From NCBI GenBank assembly GCA_003640385.1, contig RCAB01000015.1, forward strand, positions 248,001-312,000: a DNA stretch of 64,000 bases, given 5' to 3'. The notes under the pieces were generated by a model. It ran no database searches. It saw only the letters and a program-made list of their open reading frames with translations, and had not been told where the DNA came from. Origin of the DNA: Setaria digitata. Its lineage: Eukaryota > Nematoda > Chromadorea > Rhabditida > Setariidae. Both the position numbers and the translations under genes were made by a program. Positions 26,801 to 39,837 of the stretch are shown here, in pieces. Numbering within the stretch: the first letter of the stretch is position 1; each line of letters begins with the position of its first letter.

Positions 26801-28310
26801 TCAGTATTTGGTTTGCATAGTTGTTTCTCGTGTGATCTAGTACTTTTAAAGGAAATTTAAGAAAGGGTTTCTTTAATGCATATACTATTTTCTCGATTTA
26901 TTGGATGTATTATATGAAATGTTTTTCTGTATGCTCTGCTATTGACTATTTTTTAATTTGAAAAAAAAAAGATCTTTTTGATTCCAGGTAATGCGCGTAG
27001 AACATGATAGCGATGATTTTAACGACGACAACGATGATGATGATGATAATGTTCGCATGGTTAGCCTTTGCAGGCAGCATTCACTGGAGAAAATGTATCA
27101 GTCCCAGCTGAAGTTTTGCAAGCTAGATGTTCCGTGTGCAACGACATTAACGGTATTTGACCAGAAGAATTTATCCAGTTAATCTGTCCAATGTTTCTTT
27201 CGTTATATTTATGCAAGATGTATTTGCTGTTGGATTTGGAATTTAGTACTGTTATCAAAGTTTCAGTTGCAAGAAATGATGCGGGTATTCTTTTTGTACG
27301 TAACTGTGGAAGGTATCGCAAGTATGTTATCACTTAGTGAAGATGTGGTTTCGGATATTTATGAATATTGGAAATTACGCCGTATTGACAATGGATATAA
27401 AGCATTATTAAGTGACAAATCTGAAGTTGAACGGCAAATAGTTTTTCGTTTGCGGTCCTTTCCCAGCGCTGTTGCTCCCGGCAGACAGCGAAACGAAGCA
27501 ATAATACGTCAAAATTTGGAAAAGGTCGGTATTTTGTTCGAACATTTTGATTATGTGTTTGGCTGTTTTTATATTTTGCGTGTTTTTTTTTTTTTTTTTA
27601 CTGTATCACGCAACAAGGAGCTGATTATAACTTTTCCATTAATTCCATTGCTGGTTACCCATTATTTGTTGCTAGTTGTTGTTGCATGCACTATCATATA
27701 CACTATCGTGCCGACTTTAGTCATATGCAAGTATTGTGTTGATCTGTGCATAATGCAACACTGTCATATGTTTTTTTCTTTTAATAGTATATCCAAACAG
27801 TGATTCTTTTTACTAATGAAGCTGTGTTTTTTTTCATTATATAGGTGCGGAATATTATAGGTGCGAAACTTATGTTATATGGTGGAAAAGCGAGAGAAGA
27901 CTAAATTATGTGCCTTACAGTGTTGGATTGATACATACAAATGTGTTTATCAGATGTTAACTGTGAAAAATGTTCCGTATGGGACTAGAGCCTTAAAACG
28001 ATTCATTCATGCGGTGAGCTCAGTGCATCAAACATCTTTAGATCCAACTAATGTTAGAACTGATTCGGAGAGTTCTTTCCATTCATCCCTTTCGAAGTTG
28101 CATTCTTCATCCGCATCATCATCCCGGAAGCAGCAGTCAGCAGGTAGTCGGATTCGTGAAAGGAATGGATTGTCGCATCATTTACGAAGGCTGCGAAGAC
28201 ATGCTATGCAACAAGTTCTACTCGCTGCAGACAAATTTATAAAGAATTCTAGAGAGTCATTACAGTTTGCGGGCACCTCGGGTCATTACAGTTTGCGGGC
28301 ACAGTCTTGA
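23893..28310 (+). CDS. JADE/Rhinoceros-type PHD-finger protein (PHF-15-like), 13 exons, 708 aa
   Basis: Homologue of JADE proteins, scaffold and reader subunits of HBO1-type histone acetyltransferase complexes. Exons 23893-24004, 24296-24397, 24636-24710, 24831-24973, 25065-25159, 25253-25466, 25597-25692, 25824-25958, 26131-26312, 26489-26588, 26988-27152, 27267-27524 and 27861-28310 keep frame. Features in order: a Ser-rich N-terminus; the JADE motif [12 protein letters not shown]; a PHD finger (CCDVCRQ ... [15 protein letters not shown] ... WLCQKC); an extended PHD ([12 protein letters not shown] ... [13 protein letters not shown] ... [15 protein letters not shown] ... FHVCCA ... CRQHS) interrupted by an acidic Asp run; then [13 protein letters not shown] and [15 protein letters not shown], both JADE hallmarks. 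The exon-6 acceptor used (CTGAAG at 25247-25252) is weak but is the only one that keeps phase. Exon 13 has two tandem acceptors. Family confidence is high. Confidence 0.88.
26734..26776. repeat. Near-perfect inverted repeat in a JADE intron
   Basis: Arms 26734-26753 and 26758-26776 (AAAAGTGCTGGA... and its complement) pair over 19 bp with a single bulged A and a 4-base loop. They lie in the intron between the exons ending 26588 and starting 26988. Confidence 0.85.
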
Positions 28311-28341
28311 TTAAGATATTCCCTTCCTCTTGTTTGTTTGT

Positions 28342-28528
28342 AAAACTTTTTAAGTGATTTAAATTTGTTTTATCGTGATGTTTCTCAATATTATTGTGAA
28401 TATTTTCTGTGATATAAAATAAGGAAAAAGTGCGNAAAACTTTTTAAGTGATTTAAATTTGTTTTATCGTGATTTTTCTCAATATTATTGTGAATATTTT
28501 CTGTGATATAAAATAAGGAAAAAGTGCG
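28342..28528. repeat. 93-bp direct duplication flanking a single N (assembly join)
   Basis: Positions 28342-28434 and 28436-28528 are the same 93-bp sequence with one mismatch (GATGTTT versus GATTTTT), split by a lone N at 28435. It lies just after the JADE stop codon. The pattern matches an unmerged overlap between contig ends. Confidence 0.88.
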
Positions 28529-31500
28529 ACAGTCTCTGATTTTAAACGAAACACGAAACGCAGAATGAAAGCGTTTTTTTGTAAAAATTTTTGTGATTTG
28601 AGGAAACTAAGCTTGATAATTTGTTCATTTTCATGTATAAAGCCATTTTTCATTCAAAATTTTATTTTTGAATAGAGCCCTTTATTGTTATTTGTGCTTT
28701 TATAAGGTTCATAAGAAAGTATCATCTCCGTATTGAATTGTTTGGGTCGCCAGCAAGACTTTTTATCAGTGGATAGTACCGAAGAGTGGGGAAATAGAGT
28801 AATACAAATTTTTGTAATTCATGATCTGTCAAGTTTTTCTTTTTTTTTCTGTAAGAACGTTGATGAAGTAAGCTATAATTTGTCTAGCTTTTCCTTTGCA
28901 ATATATTTAATGCATACCGTAGCTGTTAGCTGAGTTTGTTTTAATGTCACGGAATCTTTGGGAAGCTTGGAATTTAAAGATTTTAATCTTAAATTTATTG
29001 TAATGATCAGTAAGTGGAATCTCAAGACTTCATCGAGGTGGTATTTTTGTTTATGCCAGGGATTTTGAACTTCTCAGTAGATGTGAAACTTTTGGAGACG
29101 CACCATGGATTCATAATTTATAGCCCATTTAAACCTGCAATGTTTCTCAAATTTCTTAAATTTCTTAAATTTGAGAAACATTGCAGGTTTAAATTTATTG
29201 TTGGACGGAAGCTACTTCAATGTCCCTAAACCTGACTGCTGAATTCAGTTGACCATTATTTATCTCACCATCTGTGAAAATCATTTTTATGAAAAATTTA
29301 ACTTGATTTAGAATAAGGTTTGATGATATCTTGCAGAGAAAAAAAATGAGGTCAAAAATTTTGGTTTGAAAACTGCCTTTTCAAATTAATCAATTTTTTC
29401 TCTTTAGAATTTAATTGAAATTTAATTTGAAAAATTAATCTATACACTTGAACTAAAAATTAAATTTTATTAGGTATGGAATATAATCATGGCTTATTTG
29501 CAATAATAAGATTTGCAAGGCTTAAAGTAATCTATAATGTTCAGTTTCTCATTATTAGGTAAATTTATAAAAATCACTATTGAACGGGCTGAGATTTTTA
29601 TTTTCCCATTTAAATTCATTTTTCCATCAAAAAATCCACTAATTTCCTTTTTTTATGCAAGAAATAACTGCTACGGTAATTTTACTGCTGTATTGAATTT
29701 CGTTGTTGCAACGTGGGGAAATTTCTCCTTTGAATTATAAAATGGTTTTGATCTCAGTTGAAGTTACTTTTTTTTAAGAATAAATTGATAGAATTCAAAA
29801 AAACTGCGCTCACTCTCCATTCCATTCTATTTCAAAGAGAACTTCAAAGAGAAGTAAAATAAAATTCAATCTTTTATTTGGTATTTGAGCAATTCTCATA
29901 AAATGTTCCATATAGTCATTCGATCAATTATAAATTAATAACATTTCTTATTATGTATTGTGTTGATTTACAAAATAATAAACTAACTACTAATTGTATG
30001 GTGAATAAACTAACTGTGAAACATATCTTGACTTTTTAAATCAAATTTATGGATTATTCGAACTCATTAAAGTTTACGAAATCATAAAACTGTAGATTTT
30101 TACTAATACTGAAATTTATACAGCCGAAAAACTGAAATAGTTGCAATTTAATCCGAAAAAGATTAAAATTAAATTTATGCATGTGATAAATAGCCAATTG
30201 GTATTCAAGATAAAAAAAAGTTTTGTGGTCGGATATATGCATTAATATTACTGTTTAAAAAATCATATATATGGTTAGTAGCCGAAATGTTTTACGCATT
30301 GTCCTCAAAAAATTTTATAAAGTTATTTGAGAAAATAAAAAATTAATAGAAAAGATTTTAAGAGAAGAACTCTAAAGAATGTCTTTTTCTTTTCTACAAA
30401 AATTTTTCATAAAATAAAGTTAAAAACAAATTTTTTTTATTGTGAAAATAAAGAATGAAAAAATGAAGAAAGAAAAGGGCAACGATACGGTGATGTTAAT
30501 GGCATCGTATCATTTTAATAATCAATCATTGATCATTTCCGATCACATTCTGATTGGTTCTTTTCTGTTCAGAAAATTGACAGTGGCAAAAACTGAGCGA
30601 ATGCGAATTTTTTTTAGTTAATTTTAAAAATTAATTTTTTTTTCTTCCAAATTTTCTCTTTTATCCCATTTTTTTTTTTTTTTTTTTCATATGCATCTGT
30701 CTATTTTAAAGGATACGGTATTTTATTTTTACAATTTTAGTTTGCAGGCAGGAAAAATTGAATTGAGATGGAAATCGAAAACACTATTTTGCTAATGCTA
30801 ATCATTGGAATTTGGAAAACTTTTGAGTTTGTGTAAAAATGAAAATTTAATTTAACATTCATTTTTATCGCTTTGCAAACCAACGCACATTTACATGAGA
30901 ATACTAATGGAACTTTCTATTATTGCAGCACTTTTTTCTATTTCCTGGCCCTGTTAAAATCTTAATTAATGAGCTTTCTTGGTAGAAAAAGTTCGATTTC
31001 TTTTTTTTTTCTTAAAAACTGGCAAAAATTGCTATAATTTAGTGAGATATAAATTTGTATGACGTCAGAAAATATTGCATTTTTTAAATCAAAAATTCCT
31101 TCGAAAGTATTTCATGAAATTTTAATCACACTGTTTCATTTATTTTTTTTTTTATCAATAAGATTTCTCTATTGTTCCATATTATTTTAACTTTCTATGT
31201 CCTTAACTCAAAAAGAAAGGTAAGAATATGCCAGAATTGAATTAATTTTTTTCTTTTCATCTCATGAATTTTATCAAAAATTACCAGTTTCCTTGCGTGT
31301 AGCATGAAATTTACTGTGAAACTTTTTATTCTATTTCTTTATTTCAAATTGTTTTATCCTGTTTAATAGAATATTTCAATATTTGAATTTCCATTATTTC
31401 CTTAAGTATAGATGAGAGTTTAAAATAACATAGGATTATAGAAGATACAGAAAAATTGGTAACTACGAGGTATTTTATTTAGAAAAAAAGAATAAAAATT

Positions 31501-34500
31501 AAGAAGGACAGGTTTATACATTATTTTCTTTATTTCCAAAGAAAATTACGAAATTTGGTATGAATATTTTAAAACGTTCAAAAATTTGGAAACATTTCTC
31601 TTTTTCTTAGAAATCAAAAATTCTTCTAAGATTTTGATTTAAATGTATCTGGAGATTTTTTAGCAATTGCTACCACTACCATTTGCTATCTAATTTCAAA
31701 TATAAATTCCTAATAATTGAGTAAGTAACAATAAAACTATATGTGAAGCATTGGGAAAAAATACAAAATGCTTGACTGATTAGCACTTAACAATGATAAT
31801 ATCAAGCAATTTTTGAAAATCTACAATCAGCTAATTTACGATTCACTGATCAATCACAAAATCATAGATGATTAGGAGGTGATAAAAGAAGCAAGTAGAG
31901 CAGTAAAATTTAATTACTTGCATTAATTGCCATCCAATTTATTGCATATTGTAAATGTATTTCAATGCCATATGGCTATGCATTATGAAAATTTTGCTAA
32001 TAATCAATCTTCAGCTAAGGATTTCTCGTCACATGTATGAGTAATTAATGTATTAAATAATATAAGGATTTTTTGCAGTTAAAGTTCAATTTTTCAGTTA
32101 CTGCTGATTATCAAATAAGTTTTTCAAATTTTTTACTTGAAAATCTTTCTGCATAGCTCAATATAAGCAAACATATGGTTTGCTTGCCGATAAGTAAGAG
32201 ATTCTAATTAAAACGAAGAAATTGTTAATAGTTATACTGGAAGAGTGTAGGAAAGTTATAATTGCAAAAGGAATTTAGAAATCAATTAGTGGTTGAAAAC
32301 TGAGTATACATAAAGTAAATACAAGCAGTGAATTTTGGAAAATGTTATCATTTTACAATGATTTGACAAATTTAATCAAGGATATCACTGTGATTTATTT
32401 TTATTTTTCTTTTTTACCATTTATCCGCAAAGAAAAGCATTTCATTGAGTGCATCTAAAAAGTATTCGAAATGATGTGATTGTTGAAATTTCATGAAAAA
32501 TGTTTCAATTAGAGACAAAAAACGTTTTTTTTTTTCAATTTAAAATTCAATTGTTCGGAAAGTTGGTGACATATTCCTAACTAAAAGATTTTTGTTATAT
32601 TTAGCTTTTAAAAAATTGATCACAAGGCTGACACCAATGAATGAAGCAGTAGAAAAGAATTTGATTAGCTGATAACATCACTGAAACCATGCACAAGTGA
32701 CCGATAAGTTTCTTCTGTATTCACTAAAATCATTCCTGAAAATGCATCTTGTTAAGTAATCATAAGATGAGGTCATAATATGTTCTTATTTTTTATTATC
32801 CCAAGCAACTCAATAAGTGTTCAAAAAATTAATGATGAAACCTAAATTTTCAATCGATTTATTAATCTAATTAATAATATTAGAACCTGATCTTGCTCAG
32901 GTATTCTTACAAAAGAAATGGAATAACTTATACGTTTGTGTATATCTTGTTATCAACAACTGCTAAATAGTTTCAATTTTCAGTTACAATTTCTGATTCT
33001 TTTTTCTTTTCTTTTATTCAACTTTTTATATTGCAGTAGTAATTTTAATATTATTTTCGCTAAAAAATAAAACTGTGTAAATAATAGTGCAAACTTTCAA
33101 TATCAGTATTATTAATGGCAATTGGTGACGATAACAATCTTAAAATTAATTAGATTGATAATGAAAAAAGAATTATGTTTTACCGTCGTTTTCATTGTTT
33201 TCTGTTGAAATGAATGATATGAGGTGAGAAGCGTTGACAAACTAACTGGCGAATGATAAGATGATAAGTGATTTACGTGATTGCAAAGTAAAGTGTTCTA
33301 ATTTTTTAGTTTAATAATTCTAATTGTAATTTAAACTCATATCAAAATTGTGGCCAACTTTCATTTCTGATTATTCTTGTTTATTAAAATATGTACATGA
33401 AAATTTTTAAAACAACAAATAGAACAAATGTTTCTTAAATAAATCAGCAACTAATTTAGGAGTGCACATTTATTTATAATTAGAATTATTCGTTTCAAAA
33501 TTTTACTCTTTACTATTCGAAAAATCTTTTTATTGCTTAATTTTTTTTTTTTTTTTTAAATAATCGCTAATATTCTCGATTACAAATCATATATTAATTT
33601 TTTCTCTGCATTTAAATTCTTCAAGTATAAAATTACAATTTCATTTCTCATTTAATTCCATACCAAACCTTTTTTTTACATTATTATAGTTTAAGGCAAA
33701 GAAATGAATCTTTAACTGAGTAATTAGTTTCACGTAATGAATTGATTAATGCATAATTATGAATTTTATTTCTTTTTATTTTATTTAACTTCTTCATTTT
33801 TCTTTTTTTTTTTTGGAAAAGTAAAATGTAATTGAGTTTTAAATTTGCATTTAAAGCAATACACTATTGCTAGTGCAAACTAGCTTACAAGATGTTTTTT
33901 AAAACATTAAGTATAAAAGATCTTTTATTAAGAATAAAACGAATTTAATTTTTCGTTTCATCACAAATACAGTCCTAAATTTATGAGAACTGTGCACATC
34001 ATTCATTTCATTCATATTGAGTATAATTTAAATTTATCACTATCTAATAAATTGGATATAATTGAATAGTAAACTTTTTAAACATTGCACTTCTGGTCAT
34101 ATTTAATCGAAAAAAGCGATCCGTGTTAGTGAATAAGAATGAGGAGAAAAGGAAGTGAAAATATTAAAAAGGAATTTTGGTGGAAAATAATTTACCTGAT
34201 TTAAAAAAAAATAATAATAATAATAATAAGAAAGAAAAAAGGGCGTAAAACATAGAATATATAATTTTTAATGAATATATAATCGTAATTCTAATTTGAA
34301 TTATTTGAAAATTAAGAGGGAAGCAGATAAAGAAGAAAAGAGGAGAAAAGAGAAAAATGAAAAGATGAAGGGGAAGGTTCGTTCGCTTAAATATTAAATA
34401 TAAAATATAATATTTTATTCGATTACTTTTTTTAATGCAGATTACATTAATTACTGATTTCCAACATGTCGTTTGTGTAATTTTCGAATTGTTTTCATCT

Positions 34501-37196
34501 AGTTTCGCAGCATTTTTTCTTCATATGCGATGATAATGAATAAAAGTAAATGTAATTAGCTACTGAATACATGAAATGAATAATTAAAATAACGTTGTTG
34601 AATGACTTAAAAAATGAGCAATATTAACTTCCAAATTTTAGCATAATTACTTTAAATAAAAGAAAAGAATAAAAAACCTTGTCAATAAAGTTTCGTTCAT
34701 TACTAAAGTTAAAAATAATTTTGTTCTCCTAATTAACTTTACTGTGATCAAGAAAGTATAAATTATAAGTACTCGTTTCAAACTGCTTAAATGTAAGGAT
34801 GGAACTTCAAACACAATCAATTTATCTGTGCATAATTTGCATTTTCGAAAATTATGTTAAATTCTTATTAAATTTAAATAAAATTCTGAAATAGTGCAAC
34901 AGTGTAAATGAGCTTCAAAGAGACATCTAATAGCCAAAAATATAGTTTTAGAAAAAATAGGATCACAGGAAAACCATCATTTTTTGAACTAAAAAAAAGC
35001 TTGGTAAAAAAATTGAATTCAATTGAACTTTTTTTTAAGTTAGTTCCATAACCCATGTTTTTTCCCACCTACTGGATATCTGCATAATTTTAATAATTGT
35101 TAAATGAATTTCACCTTTTTTTTTTTATTATTAACTCACTAAATCATTTTTTGATTTCCGGAATTTTCTTGCAGATTTGTTGAAATTAATCATTTCATTC
35201 TAAATTTTTTTAATTTAGAATTTTCTATAACAGGAATTTTGCTACCTCTTAAAAATAAAACTGAGCAATATTTATCTCGTTTTCTCATATGTGTTCGGCA
35301 ATTAAAGTTTTAATAAATTCGTTGATACAATTTTCAAAAGTTTTATATGCAAATTAAAAAATTTATAATTATGGTCAATAATTCTGATTATTCGTTTTAG
35401 TTCTCTTAGCAATATTTATAATTAATTTAAATTTTTAAGCGATTGGAAACTGTATATTACCTCAGATTGTGTCGTACAACCAATTCTTGCATGTTATCTC
35501 TTTCATACCATCAAGTAAAGTTCTAAATTGGATCTTGCATAAATTAAATTTTCTGCAGAACTTTGCTAATTAGCACCTTTAACACCCCCATAAATATGCT
35601 ATCACAAATAACATATTGAATTATTAATTATGTAAGTCAAAAGGCGTGGGAGTTATGTACATTACAAAATAGGATGCATTATAAAGTTGCAATTTTTGAC
35701 TTTTTAATTAACAAATCGGAATATATCCATTTTGCTCTAAAAGGATGTAAAATCCTCTAATTTGATTCTAAAATATTAGTCTTTAAAGACGGAAAATGAA
35801 AAAATAGGAGATAAAAGCGAAAATAATTTGACTTTAACAATTATAATTTTTTAAAGGCTAATAAAAAATTTTATTGATCGTATTCTTAATTGTTTAAATC
35901 GTCTGCGTTGGAAAGTTTTTATGAATAGCTTAGAAAAATTTTATTTAACTCTTACAGAATTGTTTTAAAATAAAATTATTGTCGACAGAAATTGAATTAT
36001 CTTACGATAAACTTACAATTATTGAACTTTCTGGACGAAGTATTATTGTCATCTTTAATAAAATATTATTCATAAAAACGAAATTTTAGCCCAATAACTA
36101 AGAGTTCTAGAAAACATTTTGTTCATAGTTATCAAAATCGTGATGAACATATAACTATTGCATTGCAGATGATTGTTATAATTTTAGAATGCTCTGTCTT
36201 CTTTGGTAATTTTAAAGCTTTTATCATTTTTATTGTTTCTTTTTTATCCGTCCATTATCATTGTTCTACTCATTGCCATGGATACGGTACATAAAAATTC
36301 AGAATTTCTTCCTAAATTCTTAATTATGATATATTTTTGTAAAAGATGTATGTAAATAATAATGAAAAGAAGAATAACATTTTTTGTTCAGAAAAATTCT
36401 AGTTTTAAAAAATATTCACTTCAGAATCAAAAATCTGATTTAAATTTATTACTGCTAATATTAAGTGTAAATTTTTGAACTGTTCATAGGCGAGAGTTGG
36501 ATTATTTCTGGTCGGTTCCAGGAAAAATTCAGTTAATTAATTAAACACTTACCTGTCGTGAAATAACTGACTAATTTTATACATGTAATCGATTTTATAC
36601 GGATCTATTATTTCCATTTACATTTATACACAAAATATACTTGATTGAATATATACGTATTAGTTCAATTTACATTTATATATAAATGTATTATGCATAA
36701 TTGGAATTACATCACTCCGAAAATTAATTTGCATTTATTTAATTCAATAAAGACAAATGGATATGAAATGAAATTTAATGAAAATTAGGAAAGCAGCTAA
36801 AGACACATCGGTAAATTTTGCTTTAACTTTATTTCACTCCTTTTCACCTTATCCATCCACTCTTTCCGCATTTTAATATGACATAATCTCGTTGTCAAGA
36901 ATAGACATAGAGAAAACAAAGTAAGACAAGACAAGGCAGTTTATTCATTGGCGCTTATTTCACTAAGTGTGAATAGTGCTGAATTATTTCTTCTATTTGC
37001 TATTAAAAGTTTTAATAGTTCGATTACTAACTGTTCTTAATCGAACATTTTATTGTGTTTTAACGGTGTAATATTGCTGCCTTAAATAACTGATCAAAAA
37101 TAATAATAATAAATAATCTTTTTTCCAATTTCTGGGATGCAAATTTACTGATTTGAATAATTTAAAAAAGGAAATAAAAAAAAGAACGAAAAGGAA
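28529..37196. other. Gene-poor AT-rich region
   Basis: About 8.7 kb in which I see no supported gene. The longest open frames are short and of AT-rich composition. Contents noted: a perfect hairpin at 29127-29194, many A/T homopolymers, and an (AAT)n tract at about 34208-34229. There is an isolated good minus-strand splice donor (CAG then GTAAGT in reverse, near 36550) without a recognisable exon. It may be long-range regulatory sequence or an intron of the candidate neuropeptide gene or of another unrecognised gene. Confidence 0.5.
29127..29194. repeat. Perfect 28-bp inverted repeat with 12-base loop
   Basis: Left arm 29127-29154 and right arm 29167-29194 are exact reverse complements (the arm begins ATTTAAACCTGCAATG). 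The loop is CTTAAATTTCTT. It lies about 800 bp downstream of the JADE gene, and no gene lies across it. Confidence 0.92.
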
Positions 37197-38065
37197 ATGC
37201 GGAAGCTCAAAATGCTATCAATTTCAATTTTCATTCTAGTACGAAGTATTCATGCATTGATTACTGGTCAGTTTAAATTTCTATTGTAATTGCTCTAATA
37301 GGTCTTTTTTTCTTGCAGTAACTTAAATATTGAACAAAAATTTCCCACTTCATTGAATGTTTAATTGAATTGATAGCAAATTTCGAATTAAAAAGAAAAT
37401 TTGATGAAAAGATGGAAGGATAGGTAGAAGCAAATGGATATTATACGAAGAGGATGATGATGTGAGAAATAATGATAAGATAATGGTATTTTCGAATTTA
37501 AAGTGTAAAATTTAAAAAAAAAGGAAAAAAAGAAAAAATGTTAAGTGATGATTCAGTCTGTTTTGATTATTAGGATAAAAGTTAAATAATTGCAATTCAT
37601 TTTCACACAACAATTGTAATGAATCAACACCAAATTTTTCATTGAAAATTTTTTTTTTCTTTGAAGTGCAAGATGAATATGTGAAATTGCTTTGAATTTC
37701 AGATTTGGATGAAGATCCGTTTCTCAATTACGTTATCACTAATAAATGTTTGTTCTATTTTCATTAATTTTAAAATAGATTTCTTCAATAATTTTTCATT
37801 TCTTTTTTTTTTGTGGTAACTATTCAAATTGATGAGAAATTTTTTTTTTTTCAACATTTCTATTTCTGAATTTCCCAACTATTGTTAGTGAAGTAATCAT
37901 TATTATCTAAGTAAGGAAATGCGGAAGGTGAGAATAGAATAAAATAGCAGCTAGAAAGCCTGTTCATATTCACTACATTCATAAGGTGATGACCGAAAGA
38001 TTTCTGATTTGGTAGATTCCCTTCCTGATCAAGGAGGCGCTATTAGGAAGATTTTGGCAAAATTG
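37197..38065 (+). CDS. Candidate 5' exons of the FLP neuropeptide precursor
   Basis: Three possible exons, 37197-37266, 37703-37747 and 37986-38065, join in phase with one another and with the RFamide exon at 39646-39837, giving a 128-residue precursor. The first encodes a hydrophobic secretion signal (MRKLKMLSISIFILV...) and ends in a GTCAGT donor. The second follows a strong TTTCAG acceptor (DLDEDPFLNYV). The third reads KISDLVDSLPDQGG. Support is mixed. The signal peptide and the first acceptor look good, but the donor of exon 2 (GTTTGT) and the acceptor of exon 3 (ATAAG) are weak. Treat this as a model, not a certainty. Confidence 0.4.
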
Positions 38066-39645
38066 GTATGATAAAGGTGAGGGGAAAGAATCTGAACACT
38101 TTATTGATTAAGACGATATTTTGAAATGTACAATATATCATTTCAAATTTTTGGTATTTCATTCCCGTTTTATTTAATGATTCTATTACAATGCATTTCA
38201 GTAATTTAAATTATTCCCCAATTAACTGGCAGCAAGGATTTTATATACCTCCCAAGATGGTTCAAAAATATTTGAAATCAGTTTAAAATTGCTTGTCCTT
38301 TTTTTCCATTAAATTAGTGAAATAAGTTTAATTACGTTCGGTATTCACTAGCTGCAATAAAATAAAATTTTTCCACATTTTTCGCGATAAAATGCCATCA
38401 GATAAGCAGTCCATTTCTTATAAAGACAAAATTTCTACAAATTCAATTGTATTTTTAAAATGGTCGTCGTTAGGTAACCTTTTTATTCATCCTATTTAAC
38501 AACCAATTTTCAAAGTCAAGTCATCCCTCCGATAGAATTTTAATGGGTTTTTGTAGTCAATTTTTCTCTTCTTTTCCTTTTATTTTTTTGAAAAAAAAAA
38601 AAAAAAAACTAAATGCTAACAATATCGCACCGCAACTGAAATTTTCAGTTTTGCTTAATTGAAATTGAAAAGGTTGACGAATTTCGCCGATTAACTCTAA
38701 TAATTCATTGTTTCAATATTTTCAAATTCTGCAACCAAAACCGTGGATTATTTGTTTCAAAAAGAAATTAGCATATTAAGTATGTAATTAAGAATTAGTA
38801 TATTAGGTGATTCATTAACACATCAAGTGAAAAATTATAACTAAGGATCTGAATATTAATTCATTTCATATATTTTTTGACTCTAGATTAAGTCATTTCC
38901 TATATTAATATGAGAAAATTTCATTAAATTATATTGTTTTCATCATATTCACCTTATTTGCTGGATATATTTTCACGAAAAAAATATATGATAACATTCA
39001 AAATTTTCAGCTTGATTTCTTCAGTTTGTTAAAACAAAAGTTATGAAATAGCTTTATGCAACAGGTATTATATTGACTTACCAATTTCTAAATATAATAG
39101 AATCTTATTTTGGGAAAACTTACTTATTTTTTTCTCCCAATTTCATCATCAATAAAAGGAGGAAAATGGAAATAAAATTTACTAAATTGCAATTTATCAC
39201 AAAAAACTAACAACCAACAATCATCAATCACTCTTCATTTTATAATTGCTACTTTTTTAAGAGTTATTATTTATTTATCCTTCTGACATATATCGAAAAT
39301 GCATAGGAAACAAAGGTGAAAAAATTTTAGAAAAAAAATTCCAAATTTGCAAAACGATTTAATTTCGGCTGTCATTAAAGCTAACAATTCTTTATCATTT
39401 TGTGATACTTAGCCATAATTAATTGCAATTCACAAGAAACTTTTTACAACCAAAACAATGATTTGAATTTGTGGGTTTTTTTTAAAAAAAAAAAAAAGCA
39501 GGAAGAAACGCAAATACATTGAAGTCTTTTTTGAGATTTTGTTGCTCTCGTTTTTTGCAAATTTTATCCACTTATTTTTTTTTAATAATTAAAACGAAAA
39601 TTTTTGTTAAAAAAATACTTTTGAATTTCGAAAATTAATCTAAAG

Positions 39646-39837
39646 ACTTTAAAAACTAATTTTTTGCTAAAATTAATGAGTGATATTAAAGGGAAAAGAG
39701 CAGGGCCGAGAGGACCGTTACGATTTGGAAAACGTAACGAAGAATTGTTAATGCCAAATTGGGTTGATAATCCGAACAGTGATAATGTATACCGTATACC
39801 AATGTTACAAAATTATCAAACATTTAATGCTGGCTAA
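39646..39837 (+). CDS. FMRFamide-like peptide exon (FLP-21-like), AGPRGPLRFamide
   Basis: Exon encoding a single RFamide neuropeptide flanked by dibasic processing sites: GKR, AGPRGPLRFG, KR. The Gly before KR is the amide donor, so the mature product would be AGPRGPLRF-NH2. It resembles C. elegans FLP-21 (GLGPRPLRFamide), a ligand of the NPR-1 receptor family. After the KR comes a short C-terminal tail (NEELLMPNWVDNPN ... ending FNAG), then TAA. The frame is open from 39625. The acceptor chosen (AAAG ending at 39645) is weak; a local ATG at 39676 would lack a signal peptide and is unlikely to be the true start. The peptide itself is clear; the exon boundaries and orthology are inferred. Confidence 0.72.
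   Translation, partial: TLKTNFLLKLMSDIKGKRAGPRGPLRFGKRNEELLMPNWVDNPNSDNVYRIPMLQNYQTFNAG

Noticed and set aside
30486..30514. Short hairpin GATACGGTGA / GGCATCGTATC considered as a microRNA
   Set aside because: The stem is only about 9-10 bp with no further pairing, which is too short for a precursor.
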